From positions 1-18,177 of the forward strand of contig DATDXN010000005.1 in the NCBI GenBank assembly GCA_035289305.1: a stretch of 18,177 nucleotides of DNA, in the 5' to 3' direction. This document shows, piece after piece, positions 6,459 through 14,273 of this stretch. How positions within the stretch are numbered: the first letter of the stretch is position 1; each line of letters begins with the position of its first letter. Made by a program: the position numbers and the translations under genes. This DNA comes from DATDXN01 sp035289305 (GTDB taxonomy: Bacteria > Patescibacteriota > Microgenomatia > UBA1406 > HO2-37-13b). The notes beneath the pieces are model-generated. The model was not told the origin of the DNA and ran no database searches. It saw only the letters and a list, made by a program, of their open reading frames with translations.

Positions 6459-7295
6459 TGCCTGAACTATCTGTACGACCTCATGGAGAGAAAGCATGGT
6501 GGGAGTAACACGGGGGTTTTTGGAGGAACCGTTTAAGATCATACAACCTGATACGTGATAAAACCACGTGGCACGAAGATCTTTTTTTTTGAGTATTTCA
6601 TAGAGTTTCGATAAATCCTTATAGACACCGGGTGAATCGGGGGAAAGTTTGATGCGCAAATGTCCTTTCTTGGAGGTTTTCCTGATCGTCAAAGCAAACC
6701 CTTTTTTCTGGGCGAGCCGCGCTGATTCTTCGTTCTCTGATAAAAGAGCAATGGTCTTGCCCCATTTTGTCTCAAATACGAGACCTTTTTCTATTTCGTG
6801 CTCCGCATGTACTTTGTTCACAAAAGATCGCAAAATCGCGTCACATAGTATATCTGTTTTCTCGCTCAATATGTGGTCGTCTGCAAGCTCGGCGCGTAAA
6901 CCATCAAGGAGCGAATCGAGAAGAAACGTATAAATATCAGCGTCAGGATGAGGCAGAAATACATCCCTGAAATGATCGGTATCGTTGATGACGATCAGCA
7001 TACGCTCAAGCGGATGCATAAGAGAAGGTTTTATGTGTTTTTTTTCCTTGAGAAACGCATAGACATTTTTTGCCGCGCAGGTATCATCATTGGTTTGATG
7101 ATGATCAAATTTTCCAAAACCCGTATCAACATGAATAATTTCAAGATGCTCATCGGGAGATTTTCCCTCAAGTGTCTCTCCTGCCGGCACAAATACGACA
7201 CGAGCCCCACGCCACCCTGGTAAAAACCGCCGAATAAGCCAAATACTTGAAAGCGCGTCTGTATCAGGAGCTATGTGTGTGACGATCGTTTTCAT
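6453..7295 (-). CDS. DHH-like putative phosphoesterase
   Basis: From the ATG at 7295 the protein begins MKTIVTHIAPDTDALSS; an ATG 8 codons upstream (7319) would overlap proS more. HxxxDxD near the N-terminus and DTGFGKFDHHQ about 60 residues later are the metal-binding motifs expected of DHH-type phosphoesterases and related hydrolases, and INDTDHFRD may add a further ligand. I see no DHHA1 nucleic-acid-binding signature, so the substrate is unknown. A MYG1-like exonuclease is an alternative reading of the same motifs. The gene overlaps the proS 3' end by about 30 bp and is last in its unit. Confidence 0.65.
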   Translation of the reverse strand: MKTIVTHIAPDTDALSSIWLIRRFLPGWRGARVVFVPAGETLEGKSPDEHLEIIHVDTGFGKFDHHQTNDDTCAAKNVYAFLKEKKHIKPSLMHPLERMLIVINDTDHFRDVFLPHPDADIYTFLLDSLLDGLRAELADDHILSEKTDILCDAILRSFVNKVHAEHEIEKGLVFETKWGKTIALLSENEESARLAQKKGFALTIRKTSKKGHLRIKLSPDSPGVYKDLSKLYEILKKKDLRATWFYHVSGCMILNGSSKNPRVTPTMLSLHEVVQIVQAL

Positions 7296-8532
7296 AGAAA
7301 TCGTGGATAAAGGATACAACTTCGCTGGGCGACATGAGTCGTTCTTTCTTTTCTCCTCGTATTTTTACTTCTACATTTTTTTTGGTCCTATCTGATACGA
7401 CAAGTCGCACTGGAATACCGATAAGATCAGCGGTCGCTAGTTTCTCCCCGCCGCGCACACGTTCACGATCATCAAAGAGAACTGAAATTGAGGAGGCAAT
7501 AAGCGTCCGCTCAACAAGCGCTGCGTAGGAGGTGGTTTCACGACCCAGATCAATGAGATGACAGTGAAAAGGTGTCACTTGTGTGGGCCATTTAAGCCCC
7601 TGTGCATCGTGAAAAATTTCAGCAATTGTACCCATTAGCCGTGTCGTCCCTATGCCATAGCAGCCCATGAAAACCTGTTTTTGCTCACCCTTTTGATCGC
7701 GATAAAAGAGACCAAAAGCATCTGAAAAACGAGTGCCCAGATCAAAAATATTTCCCACCTCTATCGCGCCCCCTTCCTGAAGCTTTCCCTCACCACATCG
7801 CATGCAATCTCCCTGTTTTTTCTTGACAATTTCGCTATTTTGAGCAAAATGACAACTATCACAGTAAACTAGATCAACTTCCCCCGCTGGAGTAAGGATG
7901 TTAAACTCATGAGAGTATTTTTTGGTGAAAGCTCCACCTGACGCCTCGGTGATTTTGACATCGGTGAGACCACAACGAGCAAAAATGGTGAGATATGCTT
8001 TTGTCACGGTCGCATAAAAAGACGCAAAATCTTCATGATTTACATGGAAAGAGTATAAGTCCTTCATACCAAACTCGCGACCGCGCAAAATACCCGATTT
8101 TGGCCGAGGCTCGTCGCGAAACTTCTGACTGATGTGATAGAGATAGAGAGGCAAATCACGATAACTTGAGACATATTTTTTTGCAAGAGGCGTCACTATT
8201 TCCTCATGGGTAGGGGATAAACCATACTCTTGACCATGTCGACTTTTTGTCTTGAAAAACACATCAACGGTATCCCATCTGTCGGTCTTGTCCCAGAGAG
8301 CTTTTGGATGAAGGGAAGGCATGAGAATTTCTTGACCGCCAATTGCATCCATTTCCTCACGAATGATTGTTTCAATGCGAGATACTACTCGTTTCCCGAG
8401 GGGCAACAGTGTGAAAATCCCGCTTGCCACCTGATCGATATACCCAGCCCGCGTCAACAATTCATGATTAATAGAGTCGTACGTGCGGGAAATCTCTGCG
8501 GTACTTTTACCCAAAAAGTGTGAATAGCGCAT
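7264..8532 (-). CDS. proS: proline-tRNA ligase, short form without editing domain
   Basis: The enzyme charges tRNA-Pro with proline. From ATG at 8532 (MRYSHFLGKSTAEI) it is 422 residues; the longer open frame to 8769 overlaps the upstream kinase gene and has no family similarity. Class II motifs are visible: motif 1 region (LLPLGKRVVSRIETIIREEM), motif 2 FRDEPRPKSGILRGREFGMKD and motif 3 GCYGIGTTRLMG, with a C-terminal anticodon-binding domain (ISVLFDDRERVRGGEKLATAD). Between motifs 2 and 3, where bacterial ProRS carries the ~180-residue INS editing domain, there is only a short piece with a four-cysteine pattern (CDSC...CMRC). The gene starts 4 bp after the kinase stop. Confidence 0.95.
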   Translation of the reverse strand: MRYSHFLGKSTAEISRTYDSINHELLTRAGYIDQVASGIFTLLPLGKRVVSRIETIIREEMDAIGGQEILMPSLHPKALWDKTDRWDTVDVFFKTKSRHGQEYGLSPTHEEIVTPLAKKYVSSYRDLPLYLYHISQKFRDEPRPKSGILRGREFGMKDLYSFHVNHEDFASFYATVTKAYLTIFARCGLTDVKITEASGGAFTKKYSHEFNILTPAGEVDLVYCDSCHFAQNSEIVKKKQGDCMRCGEGKLQEGGAIEVGNIFDLGTRFSDAFGLFYRDQKGEQKQVFMGCYGIGTTRLMGTIAEIFHDAQGLKWPTQVTPFHCHLIDLGRETTSYAALVERTLIASSISVLFDDRERVRGGEKLATADLIGIPVRLVVSDRTKKNVEVKIRGEKKERLMSPSEVVSFIHDFYENDRHTHSS

Positions 8533-8536
8533 ATTT

Positions 8537-9085
8537 TTATTTCTGTTTATACCCAAGCGCATCAAGTACTTTCCCCACTGTTTCAAGCTGGCCTGATGAA
8601 TAGGTATCGATACACAAATGATAATAATCGGGGTTGAGAAAATCGTGATCACCATACAATCTTCTCCATTTTTTGAAATTTTCTTCCTCCCGTTTTTTAA
8701 TGACTTTTTTCGCCTCTTTGACCGGTATGCCATCTCTATTGACGATCCGATCAATACGAAGCGCCTCATTGGAACATGTCAGCAAAATCTTCAGCGTTTT
8801 TTTGAGATCTTTTGCGAGAAATCCGGCAAGCCAGGACTCAATGACCCATTTTTTTTCCCGTTTAAACGTCTCTCTTACTTTTCTTTCTATTTCGCGGTCA
8901 AAATCATCCGAAACAAGAGTTGCCACTGGAAAGACGTTTTCCTTCGTATGCTCCCTGACAAATTGACCGATGGATTTGAATTTGAAGCCATACGGCTCAA
9001 GATAGGGTTTGAGATTGTTAAAAAGGGTCGTCGTCCCGACTGCAATTCCTCCGGAAATGGCAATATTATCGTATGCAAATTGCAT
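8537..9085 (-). CDS. cytidylate-kinase-like P-loop protein
   Basis: This 182-residue protein has the build of a small nucleoside monophosphate kinase: an N-terminal P-loop strand (NIAISGGIAVGTTTLFNNL), a DREIERK region, a WVIESWLAGFLA strand resembling the CMP-binding segment, a LID-like RIDRIVNRDG part and a closing DFLNPDYYHLCIDT. It probably phosphorylates CMP/dCMP or a related nucleotide. The P-loop reads GGIAVGTTT, lacking the usual lysine of GxxGxGK(S/T). It lies between rseP (10 bp) and proS (4 bp) in the operon. Confidence 0.7.
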   Translation of the reverse strand: MQFAYDNIAISGGIAVGTTTLFNNLKPYLEPYGFKFKSIGQFVREHTKENVFPVATLVSDDFDREIERKVRETFKREKKWVIESWLAGFLAKDLKKTLKILLTCSNEALRIDRIVNRDGIPVKEAKKVIKKREEENFKKWRRLYGDHDFLNPDYYHLCIDTYSSGQLETVGKVLDALGYKQK

Positions 9086-9095
9086 AAAGGTTGTT

Positions 9096-10184
9096 TCAAA
9101 AGGTTTTTATAATATCATTAATGGTTACTAGTATAATCAATGAAATGAGAATAATAAAGCCCGTAAGGTTCAGACGTTGTTCGACGATAGGACGTATTTT
9201 TTTCTTGGTCACCCATTCGTAGATAATGAAGCTTAAACGTCCCCCATCAAGCGCCGGAAAAGGCAGAATATTAATAATTGCGAGATTAAACGAGAGAAGA
9301 CCCAGAAGCTGCAAGACAGCGTTAGTACCAAACTTTGCCACTTTGGATGTAAGCTGGAAAATACCCACCGGACCTGCCACATCAACTGAAATTTTTTGAA
9401 AAGTTACTAATTTCACGACAATTTTTGCAAGTTCATTCACGATAAATGCCGTGATTCTTACTGACTCAACGAGCCCAAAAAAAGGAGCTTTAAACCAAGG
9501 ATATTTTTTTTCTGCAAAAGAAGTCACTGCAACACCCAACGGCCCTTCATCCTTTGGAGGATTTGCCCGCGGCACTACCATGACTTCTTGCTGTTTCCCA
9601 CCGCGCGAAATAGTAAATATAAGCTCACTCCCCACATAGTCTTTACTGACACCAATAAGCTCTTCCGTATTGGTGAGTTTTTTTAAAAAAATATTTTTTC
9701 CTTTTTCTCTTTTAAAAATCTCCACAATGACATCGTTCTTTTTGATTCCAGCACGCTCTGCAGGAGAACCTTTGATCACTTCAGAAACAGTAACTTTATA
9801 GGTAGGGACAGGAACGCCTTGCGTGAAAAGATATGAAATCACTACCCATCCAAGCAGAAAATTTGCCAATACTCCCGCGACAATAACAAAGAGTTTTGTG
9901 AAATGGGATTTCCCTGCAAATGTGCGTTTTTTGAGCGTTTCTGGAATAGGTTTTTTTGTCAGTTCTGCCTCTTCTTCTCCCAGAAGCTTCACAAAACCGC
10001 CAAAAGGGAGAAAATTAACACTATACATCGTTTCTCCTTTTTTTACTCCAAAAATTCGGGGGGGAAGACCAAAACCAAATTCTTCCACATAGATATTATT
10101 TTTTTTTGCAGCAATAAAATGACCAAATTCATGAACAAGAACGAGAACGCTTAGCATAATGAAAAAAATTAAAAAATCAACCAT
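9096..10184 (-). CDS. rseP: RIP metalloprotease RseP (site-2 protease, M50)
   Basis: The 362-residue membrane protease cleaves substrates within the membrane. It has an N-terminal transmembrane helix with the zinc motif HEFGH (18-22), a FLPFGGFVKL strand, a second membrane segment (LFVIVAGVLANFLLGWVVISYLF), a PDZ domain with SPAERAGIKKNDVIVEIF, and the third ligand in NILPFPALDGGRL (D313), followed by a last hydrophobic helix. It follows frr by 20 bp. The genes uppS, cdsA and dxr that usually come between frr and rseP are absent. Confidence 0.95.
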   Translation of the reverse strand: MVDFLIFFIMLSVLVLVHEFGHFIAAKKNNIYVEEFGFGLPPRIFGVKKGETMYSVNFLPFGGFVKLLGEEEAELTKKPIPETLKKRTFAGKSHFTKLFVIVAGVLANFLLGWVVISYLFTQGVPVPTYKVTVSEVIKGSPAERAGIKKNDVIVEIFKREKGKNIFLKKLTNTEELIGVSKDYVGSELIFTISRGGKQQEVMVVPRANPPKDEGPLGVAVTSFAEKKYPWFKAPFFGLVESVRITAFIVNELAKIVVKLVTFQKISVDVAGPVGIFQLTSKVAKFGTNAVLQLLGLLSFNLAIINILPFPALDGGRLSFIIYEWVTKKKIRPIVEQRLNLTGFIILISLIILVTINDIIKTF

Positions 10185-10204
10185 AGTGAAGATCGTTTAA
10201 ATTT

Positions 10205-10774
10205 CTACACTTCCATGATTTCTACGCGTTTTTTTTCATGGATTTTTTCCAATTTTTCCGCGTATGTATGTGCTATTTTATCTACCTCTTTTTCAAGTCG
10301 AAATTTTTGGTCCTCGGATAGGTCTTTTTCTTCAAAATGTGTTTTTATTTTCTTGCGCGCCTCATCTCGAGCCGCCCGAAGTTGCATTTTTCCTTTCTCA
10401 ATTTCTCCCGCAACTACCTTTAAGAGCTTCCTGCGCACTTCCTCAGATAAAGGAGGGAGGGCAACCTGTATTGTTTTGCCCTGCACCCGAGGAGTGATAC
10501 CCAAAGGAGAGGCGGCGAGCGCCACTTCAACGTCTTTTACGGTTGACACATCAAATGGTGTGACAAGAAGTCCAAGAGGGCCATTTACCGCAATTGAGGC
10601 AAGCTCCATGAGCTTGAGCTTCATCTGGCCTTGATATGCATTCACGAGAATATGCTCAATGAGAGACGGGGAGACCTTGCCACTTCTCACATTCATGATC
10701 TCGCCCCGTGTATACTCAATTGTTTTTTGGAGTTTTTCTCCAAATGCGGTTAAAAGACTATGTTCGCTCAACAT
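10205..10774 (-). CDS. frr: ribosome recycling factor
   Basis: The 189-residue protein frees post-termination ribosomes together with EF-G. The conserved RRF signature is clear: MNVRSGKVSPSLIEHILVNAYQG near 27-49, NGPLGLLVTPFDVSTVKDVE, the VALPPLSEEVRRKLLKVV hinge and a long C-terminal helix region (ARDEARKKIKTHFEEKDLSEDQ). Length is normal. It starts 6 bp after the tsf stop with no pyrH in between. Confidence 0.96.
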   Translation of the reverse strand: MLSEHSLLTAFGEKLQKTIEYTRGEIMNVRSGKVSPSLIEHILVNAYQGQMKLKLMELASIAVNGPLGLLVTPFDVSTVKDVEVALAASPLGITPRVQGKTIQVALPPLSEEVRRKLLKVVAGEIEKGKMQLRAARDEARKKIKTHFEEKDLSEDQKFRLEKEVDKIAHTYAEKLEKIHEKKRVEIMEV

Positions 10775-10780
10775 ATAAAA

Positions 10781-11230
10781 TTATAGTTCAAATCGAATAA
10801 ATCTTCCAACAGCGATATTCTCTCCTATTTTCAGGATGTATTCCTTAAGAAGCGTCTCTATGGTTTTTTGGGGGTCTTTGATATAGGGTTGTCTCAAGAG
10901 TTCCTCTTTCCCATTTGGGTTCATTGAGGCAATATGAAGAGCTATTTCATGGCCAAGTTTCTCAAAATCTGCTGTTTTTGCCACAAAATCAGTTTCACAT
11001 AAAAGCTCAAACAATATGCCCACCTTTTTGTTGTGGTGAATATAGGAGAACATACCACCTTGTTTCGTCGCTCGCGAAAGCTTGCTTTCTGCTTTTTCAA
11101 TACCCCATTTCTGCAAAATTTTGATCGCCTCCTCTATATTGCCGCGGGACTGCTCAAGCGCCTTTTTGCAGAGTGTAAATGAAACGCTTGTTTTTTGACG
11201 AAGTAGTTTAAGTTGTTCTACAGGTATCAT
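10781..11230 (-). CDS. tsf: elongation factor Ts, short form
   Basis: EF-Ts recycles EF-Tu by nucleotide exchange. The 149-residue protein has the N-terminal UBA-like module (LKLLRQKTSVSFTLCKKALEQ) and the core motif ETDFVAKTADF around 79-89, with HEIALHIA following. It is much shorter than the 200-290 residues of most bacteria, having one core subdomain only, as is common in Parcubacteria. It lies 12 bp downstream of rpsB. Confidence 0.94.
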   Translation of the reverse strand: MIPVEQLKLLRQKTSVSFTLCKKALEQSRGNIEEAIKILQKWGIEKAESKLSRATKQGGMFSYIHHNKKVGILFELLCETDFVAKTADFEKLGHEIALHIASMNPNGKEELLRQPYIKDPQKTIETLLKEYILKIGENIAVGRFIRFEL

Positions 11231-11242
11231 ATGCCATATTTT

Positions 11243-11932
11243 TTAAGAAACTGCTTTTCTTCCTGCGCTATAACTCCCCAATAATTTTCCCAAAACATAC
11301 GAAACGCTTGAGGAAGCATCGTCGTTTGCGGGAACTGGATACGTCACCATATCGGGATTGCAATTGGTGTCAACGACCGCAACGATGGGAGTACCACGAG
11401 TTCGTGCTTCCTTGAGTGCGGTTTCTTCCTGCTTGATATCAATAATGCAAAACACATCGGGAGCTTTTTTGAGTTTTTCTGTTCCCTCATACATATGAAT
11501 CATGCGCGTGAGTTGTTTCTCGAGCTTTACACGTTCATGTTTGGGAAATTTATTCCAGGCGCCTTCTTCTTTTTCCTTTTTCAACTGCAAGAGTTTTTCT
11601 ATATTTTTGGAAACTTTCTCGAAGTTGGTGAGAAATCCGCCGATCCACTTCGTAGTCACGAAATGCACTCCATGGGCTTTACAAAGCTCTTCAACAATAG
11701 TTTTGAGTTGCTTTTTGGTTGAAACAACCAATAATTCTTTTTGAGCTTTTCCTATATCTGCAAGATATTGAATAGCGCGGTCGAGAAGATCTGCGGTTTT
11801 GAAAAGATCGATGAGCGCCACTCCTTTTTCAACGCCGTAGATGTATTTTTTGAAACGAGGATGCAGCCGCTCTTTTTTGTGTCCAAAATGGAGACCGTGT
11901 TGCATCAGTTCTTCAGGATCGCTTTTTTTCAT
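11243..11932 (-). CDS. rpsB: 30S ribosomal protein uS2
   Basis: The 229-residue protein has the uS2 signatures HGLHFGHKKERLHPRFKKYI near the N-terminus, TTKWIGGFLTNF around 93-104, the coiled-coil hairpin (KNIEKLLQLKKEKEEGAW) and GTPIVAVVDTNCNPDMVTYPVPANDDA. It heads the rpsB-tsf-frr-rseP-kinase-proS-DHH unit. AAGGA lies 11 bp upstream of the ATG, and a strong promoter stands upstream. Confidence 0.96.
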   Translation of the reverse strand: MKKSDPEELMQHGLHFGHKKERLHPRFKKYIYGVEKGVALIDLFKTADLLDRAIQYLADIGKAQKELLVVSTKKQLKTIVEELCKAHGVHFVTTKWIGGFLTNFEKVSKNIEKLLQLKKEKEEGAWNKFPKHERVKLEKQLTRMIHMYEGTEKLKKAPDVFCIIDIKQEETALKEARTRGTPIVAVVDTNCNPDMVTYPVPANDDASSSVSYVLGKLLGSYSAGRKAVS

Positions 11933-11958
11933 AGAAATAATTTTCCTTCAAGATTTAC

Positions 11959-11987
11959 AGTATACCAGCTCACGGGGCTTTTTTCAA
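11959..11987 (-). promoter_or_regulatory. sigma70-type promoter of rpsB operon
   Basis: The minus strand has TTGAAA (11982-11987), a 17-bp spacer and TATACT (11959-11964), about 27 bp upstream of the rpsB start. The -35 box overlaps the TGA stop of the MoxR gene, so the translation operon begins exactly where the MoxR-vWA module ends. Confidence 0.7.
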
Positions 11988-14269
11988 CGACTTCTTGCTG
12001 GAGAAGAAACAACAAAGTTCTCAACATCTTCTGCTAAATACTCTAAATCTTTTTTGACATGATAATGCCACTCCTCCTTGATCCCCCAGTCAATATCGTC
12101 CTTACTCAAAATCTTATACAATTTTTCTCCCCCGGGCAGCTGCACTACCGGCTTCCCATGATTTTTACTTTGTGTGTCGTCAATCACCCCGATAAAAACA
12201 AATTCTTCATTGTTAATTCTTAATTTCGTGCCGGATGCAACGGATAATCCTTCTTGTAGCGCAAGCTCGCGAACTTTTATCAAAATTCTTTCCCCGTTCT
12301 CCAAAAGAGTATCCCTTGTTTCATACTCTTTGACTTCACGGGGCGTATACGGTTTTGACTGTTCTTCCAAAACCGTTGTTTTTGGTTTTTCTACATGAAG
12401 CGGTCTGGGAACGCGGGGTGAAAGATACCCGATTTCTTTGGGGGTAAGAGGTTTAATATGAGCTTCTTTTAATTTTTCATCAAAAAGGTGGAAGTAATCG
12501 GCAATTGCCTTGATTCTTTCTTCATCATTCGGGCTCGTCTGATCAATGTGTTCTCTCACCATTTGCTGAAGCCAAACCGTTAAGTTTTTTTCTCCGTTTT
12601 GAGCAAATCCCTCAATCCATTTGGATACAATTTCAGCGGTAATAGTGCTGGCGCCTGACTTCAGTTTCAACATTTGGCCTCCTGGGAACTGCGATATATC
12701 GGTGATGTCGGTAACATATCCCTTGACCACAATATTACCTTCATCGTCAATATCTTCATAGATCGCTGTATTGGCCATATGCTTCTCGTTGAACTGGCTG
12801 CCGTGAATATAGGAATCTTGTATAGCCCGTATTGCCCCGGCAAAACGATAGAGAAAACCATGTCGAGCATCAGCTGGATTTTCTATCAATGTGTCCTCTG
12901 CTATTTTGATGCTGCCGTCTGTCAGTACTTCTCTCTCGTTTTCAAGTAAATCAACTCTTTGATAATAGGGCGCAAGATCAGTTTTATCAATGAGCGGTAG
13001 ATTGCCTTCTTCTTTCAGGAGCTTGGCAAGCATAAACTCATAGAGTTCGGGATTTTCCTTCGTCATCTCAAAATAATTCGTGGGAACACGAGCAAACTCT
13101 CGGTCAAGCCGCTCGTCGGTGATGGGAATATTGCTTGTTGCGGCTACCTGAAATCCCGGAAGCACGGGACGCCGTGCAAAACGACTGAAGGGTCTTCCGA
13201 CTTTTGCTTGCCGAATATCCTTGATCGGCCCCAACACACGATCGATATTCAATTGCGAGATTTCATCAAGTGAGACCATTCGACCATGAGCTACAATTGG
13301 TTTTTCTGCTAATGAATGTTCATACCCTGTTGCCCCTTCTGTGACGGTACCTTTATAATCATACGCTCCCTCACTCGATTTGATATCTCGAATAAAAATC
13401 AATCCTTCTTCACTCAAACCCGGGTGACAGGGAATTCTAATTGCGTCGACTCCAGTTCGCTCTTTCGCCACCGCATCTATCTGCGTTGTCTTGCCTGTGC
13501 CTGGCGGACCAATAAGGAGCGGGGCTTTACCCGTATGTTCAATATTATCATTGATTTTTTCATGAATTTCTCGGCGTGAAGGCAGCCATACAAAGCCTGC
13601 GTCGGCCTCTTTTTTGTACCTCGCTAATGTTCTATACATCAAGAATGCCATCACATCGGTGTTTTCTCCTGTGAGTTCGTATCCTTCAAGTTTGATGATC
13701 TTTCTTTCATAGTCTTCGAGTTCTTTGAGCCTTCGATGCTGGTATTCTAATTTGGCTTTGGCGGCTTTTACCGCAATCGAGCTTTTCACTCTTTGCAGAT
13801 TTAAATCCTGTTTAAGTGCTGCGTATTTATCCCTCGCGTCCGAAATGGAGCTTTCGATTTCACCCAATTGCTTTCCAAGCTTTGAAAGACGATATCCTGT
13901 GATATCGGTCCGCGCCTCGCCGTATTTCTCCAAAAAAATTTGGCGCGCCTCCTCATCGCTCCACAACTGTTGAAATTCGGTGATAAAATAGGGATCGGGA
14001 GTGATTTTCTCTTCAGGAGGTTTTCCTTTTTCCGCGCGGTTTTCTAAGCTATATACAACCATGTTTTCGTAAATTCGAAGCGCCTTTCCTTCGGGAGATA
14101 TATCCTGAAGCACGGTTTTAATCTCATGAGCTGCTTTTTCGTCAGCGCCCTGCTGTTCCAAGATATGACTCATTTTGACGAATCGTTCAATGGCGCGTGT
14201 TTTTCGCTCTTGGCGCAATTGGGCACCAGCAGTTCCCATTGTTGGAGAAATTTGTTCACTTTCTTCCAT
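11984..14269 (-). CDS. large MoxR-type AAA+ ATPase
   Basis: The 761-residue protein contains a MoxR-like AAA+ core at about 230-480: Walker A GPPGTGKT (254-261), Walker B VSLDEI (332-337), sensor 1 ATSN (377-380) and arginines in ITDERLDREFARVP that fit an arginine finger. MoxR proteins act as ATP-driven chaperones with a vWA partner. This one is about twice the usual size. The N-terminal 230 residues include a predicted coiled coil (about 130-195), and the last ~250 residues are charged with no domain I recognise (part reads LRINNEEFVFIGVIDDTQ...VVQLPGGEKLYKILS). No membrane segments. It starts 4 bp after the vWA gene stop, so the two are an operon. Confidence 0.9.
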   Translation of the reverse strand: MEESEQISPTMGTAGAQLRQERKTRAIERFVKMSHILEQQGADEKAAHEIKTVLQDISPEGKALRIYENMVVYSLENRAEKGKPPEEKITPDPYFITEFQQLWSDEEARQIFLEKYGEARTDITGYRLSKLGKQLGEIESSISDARDKYAALKQDLNLQRVKSSIAVKAAKAKLEYQHRRLKELEDYERKIIKLEGYELTGENTDVMAFLMYRTLARYKKEADAGFVWLPSRREIHEKINDNIEHTGKAPLLIGPPGTGKTTQIDAVAKERTGVDAIRIPCHPGLSEEGLIFIRDIKSSEGAYDYKGTVTEGATGYEHSLAEKPIVAHGRMVSLDEISQLNIDRVLGPIKDIRQAKVGRPFSRFARRPVLPGFQVAATSNIPITDERLDREFARVPTNYFEMTKENPELYEFMLAKLLKEEGNLPLIDKTDLAPYYQRVDLLENEREVLTDGSIKIAEDTLIENPADARHGFLYRFAGAIRAIQDSYIHGSQFNEKHMANTAIYEDIDDEGNIVVKGYVTDITDISQFPGGQMLKLKSGASTITAEIVSKWIEGFAQNGEKNLTVWLQQMVREHIDQTSPNDEERIKAIADYFHLFDEKLKEAHIKPLTPKEIGYLSPRVPRPLHVEKPKTTVLEEQSKPYTPREVKEYETRDTLLENGERILIKVRELALQEGLSVASGTKLRINNEEFVFIGVIDDTQSKNHGKPVVQLPGGEKLYKILSKDDIDWGIKEEWHYHVKKDLEYLAEDVENFVVSSPARSR

Positions 14270-14273
14270 ATTG

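Noticed and set aside
8533..8769. N-terminal extension of proS to 501 residues.
   Set aside because: The extra 79 residues overlap the kinase gene and match no ProRS; ATG at 8532 gives the normal N-terminus.
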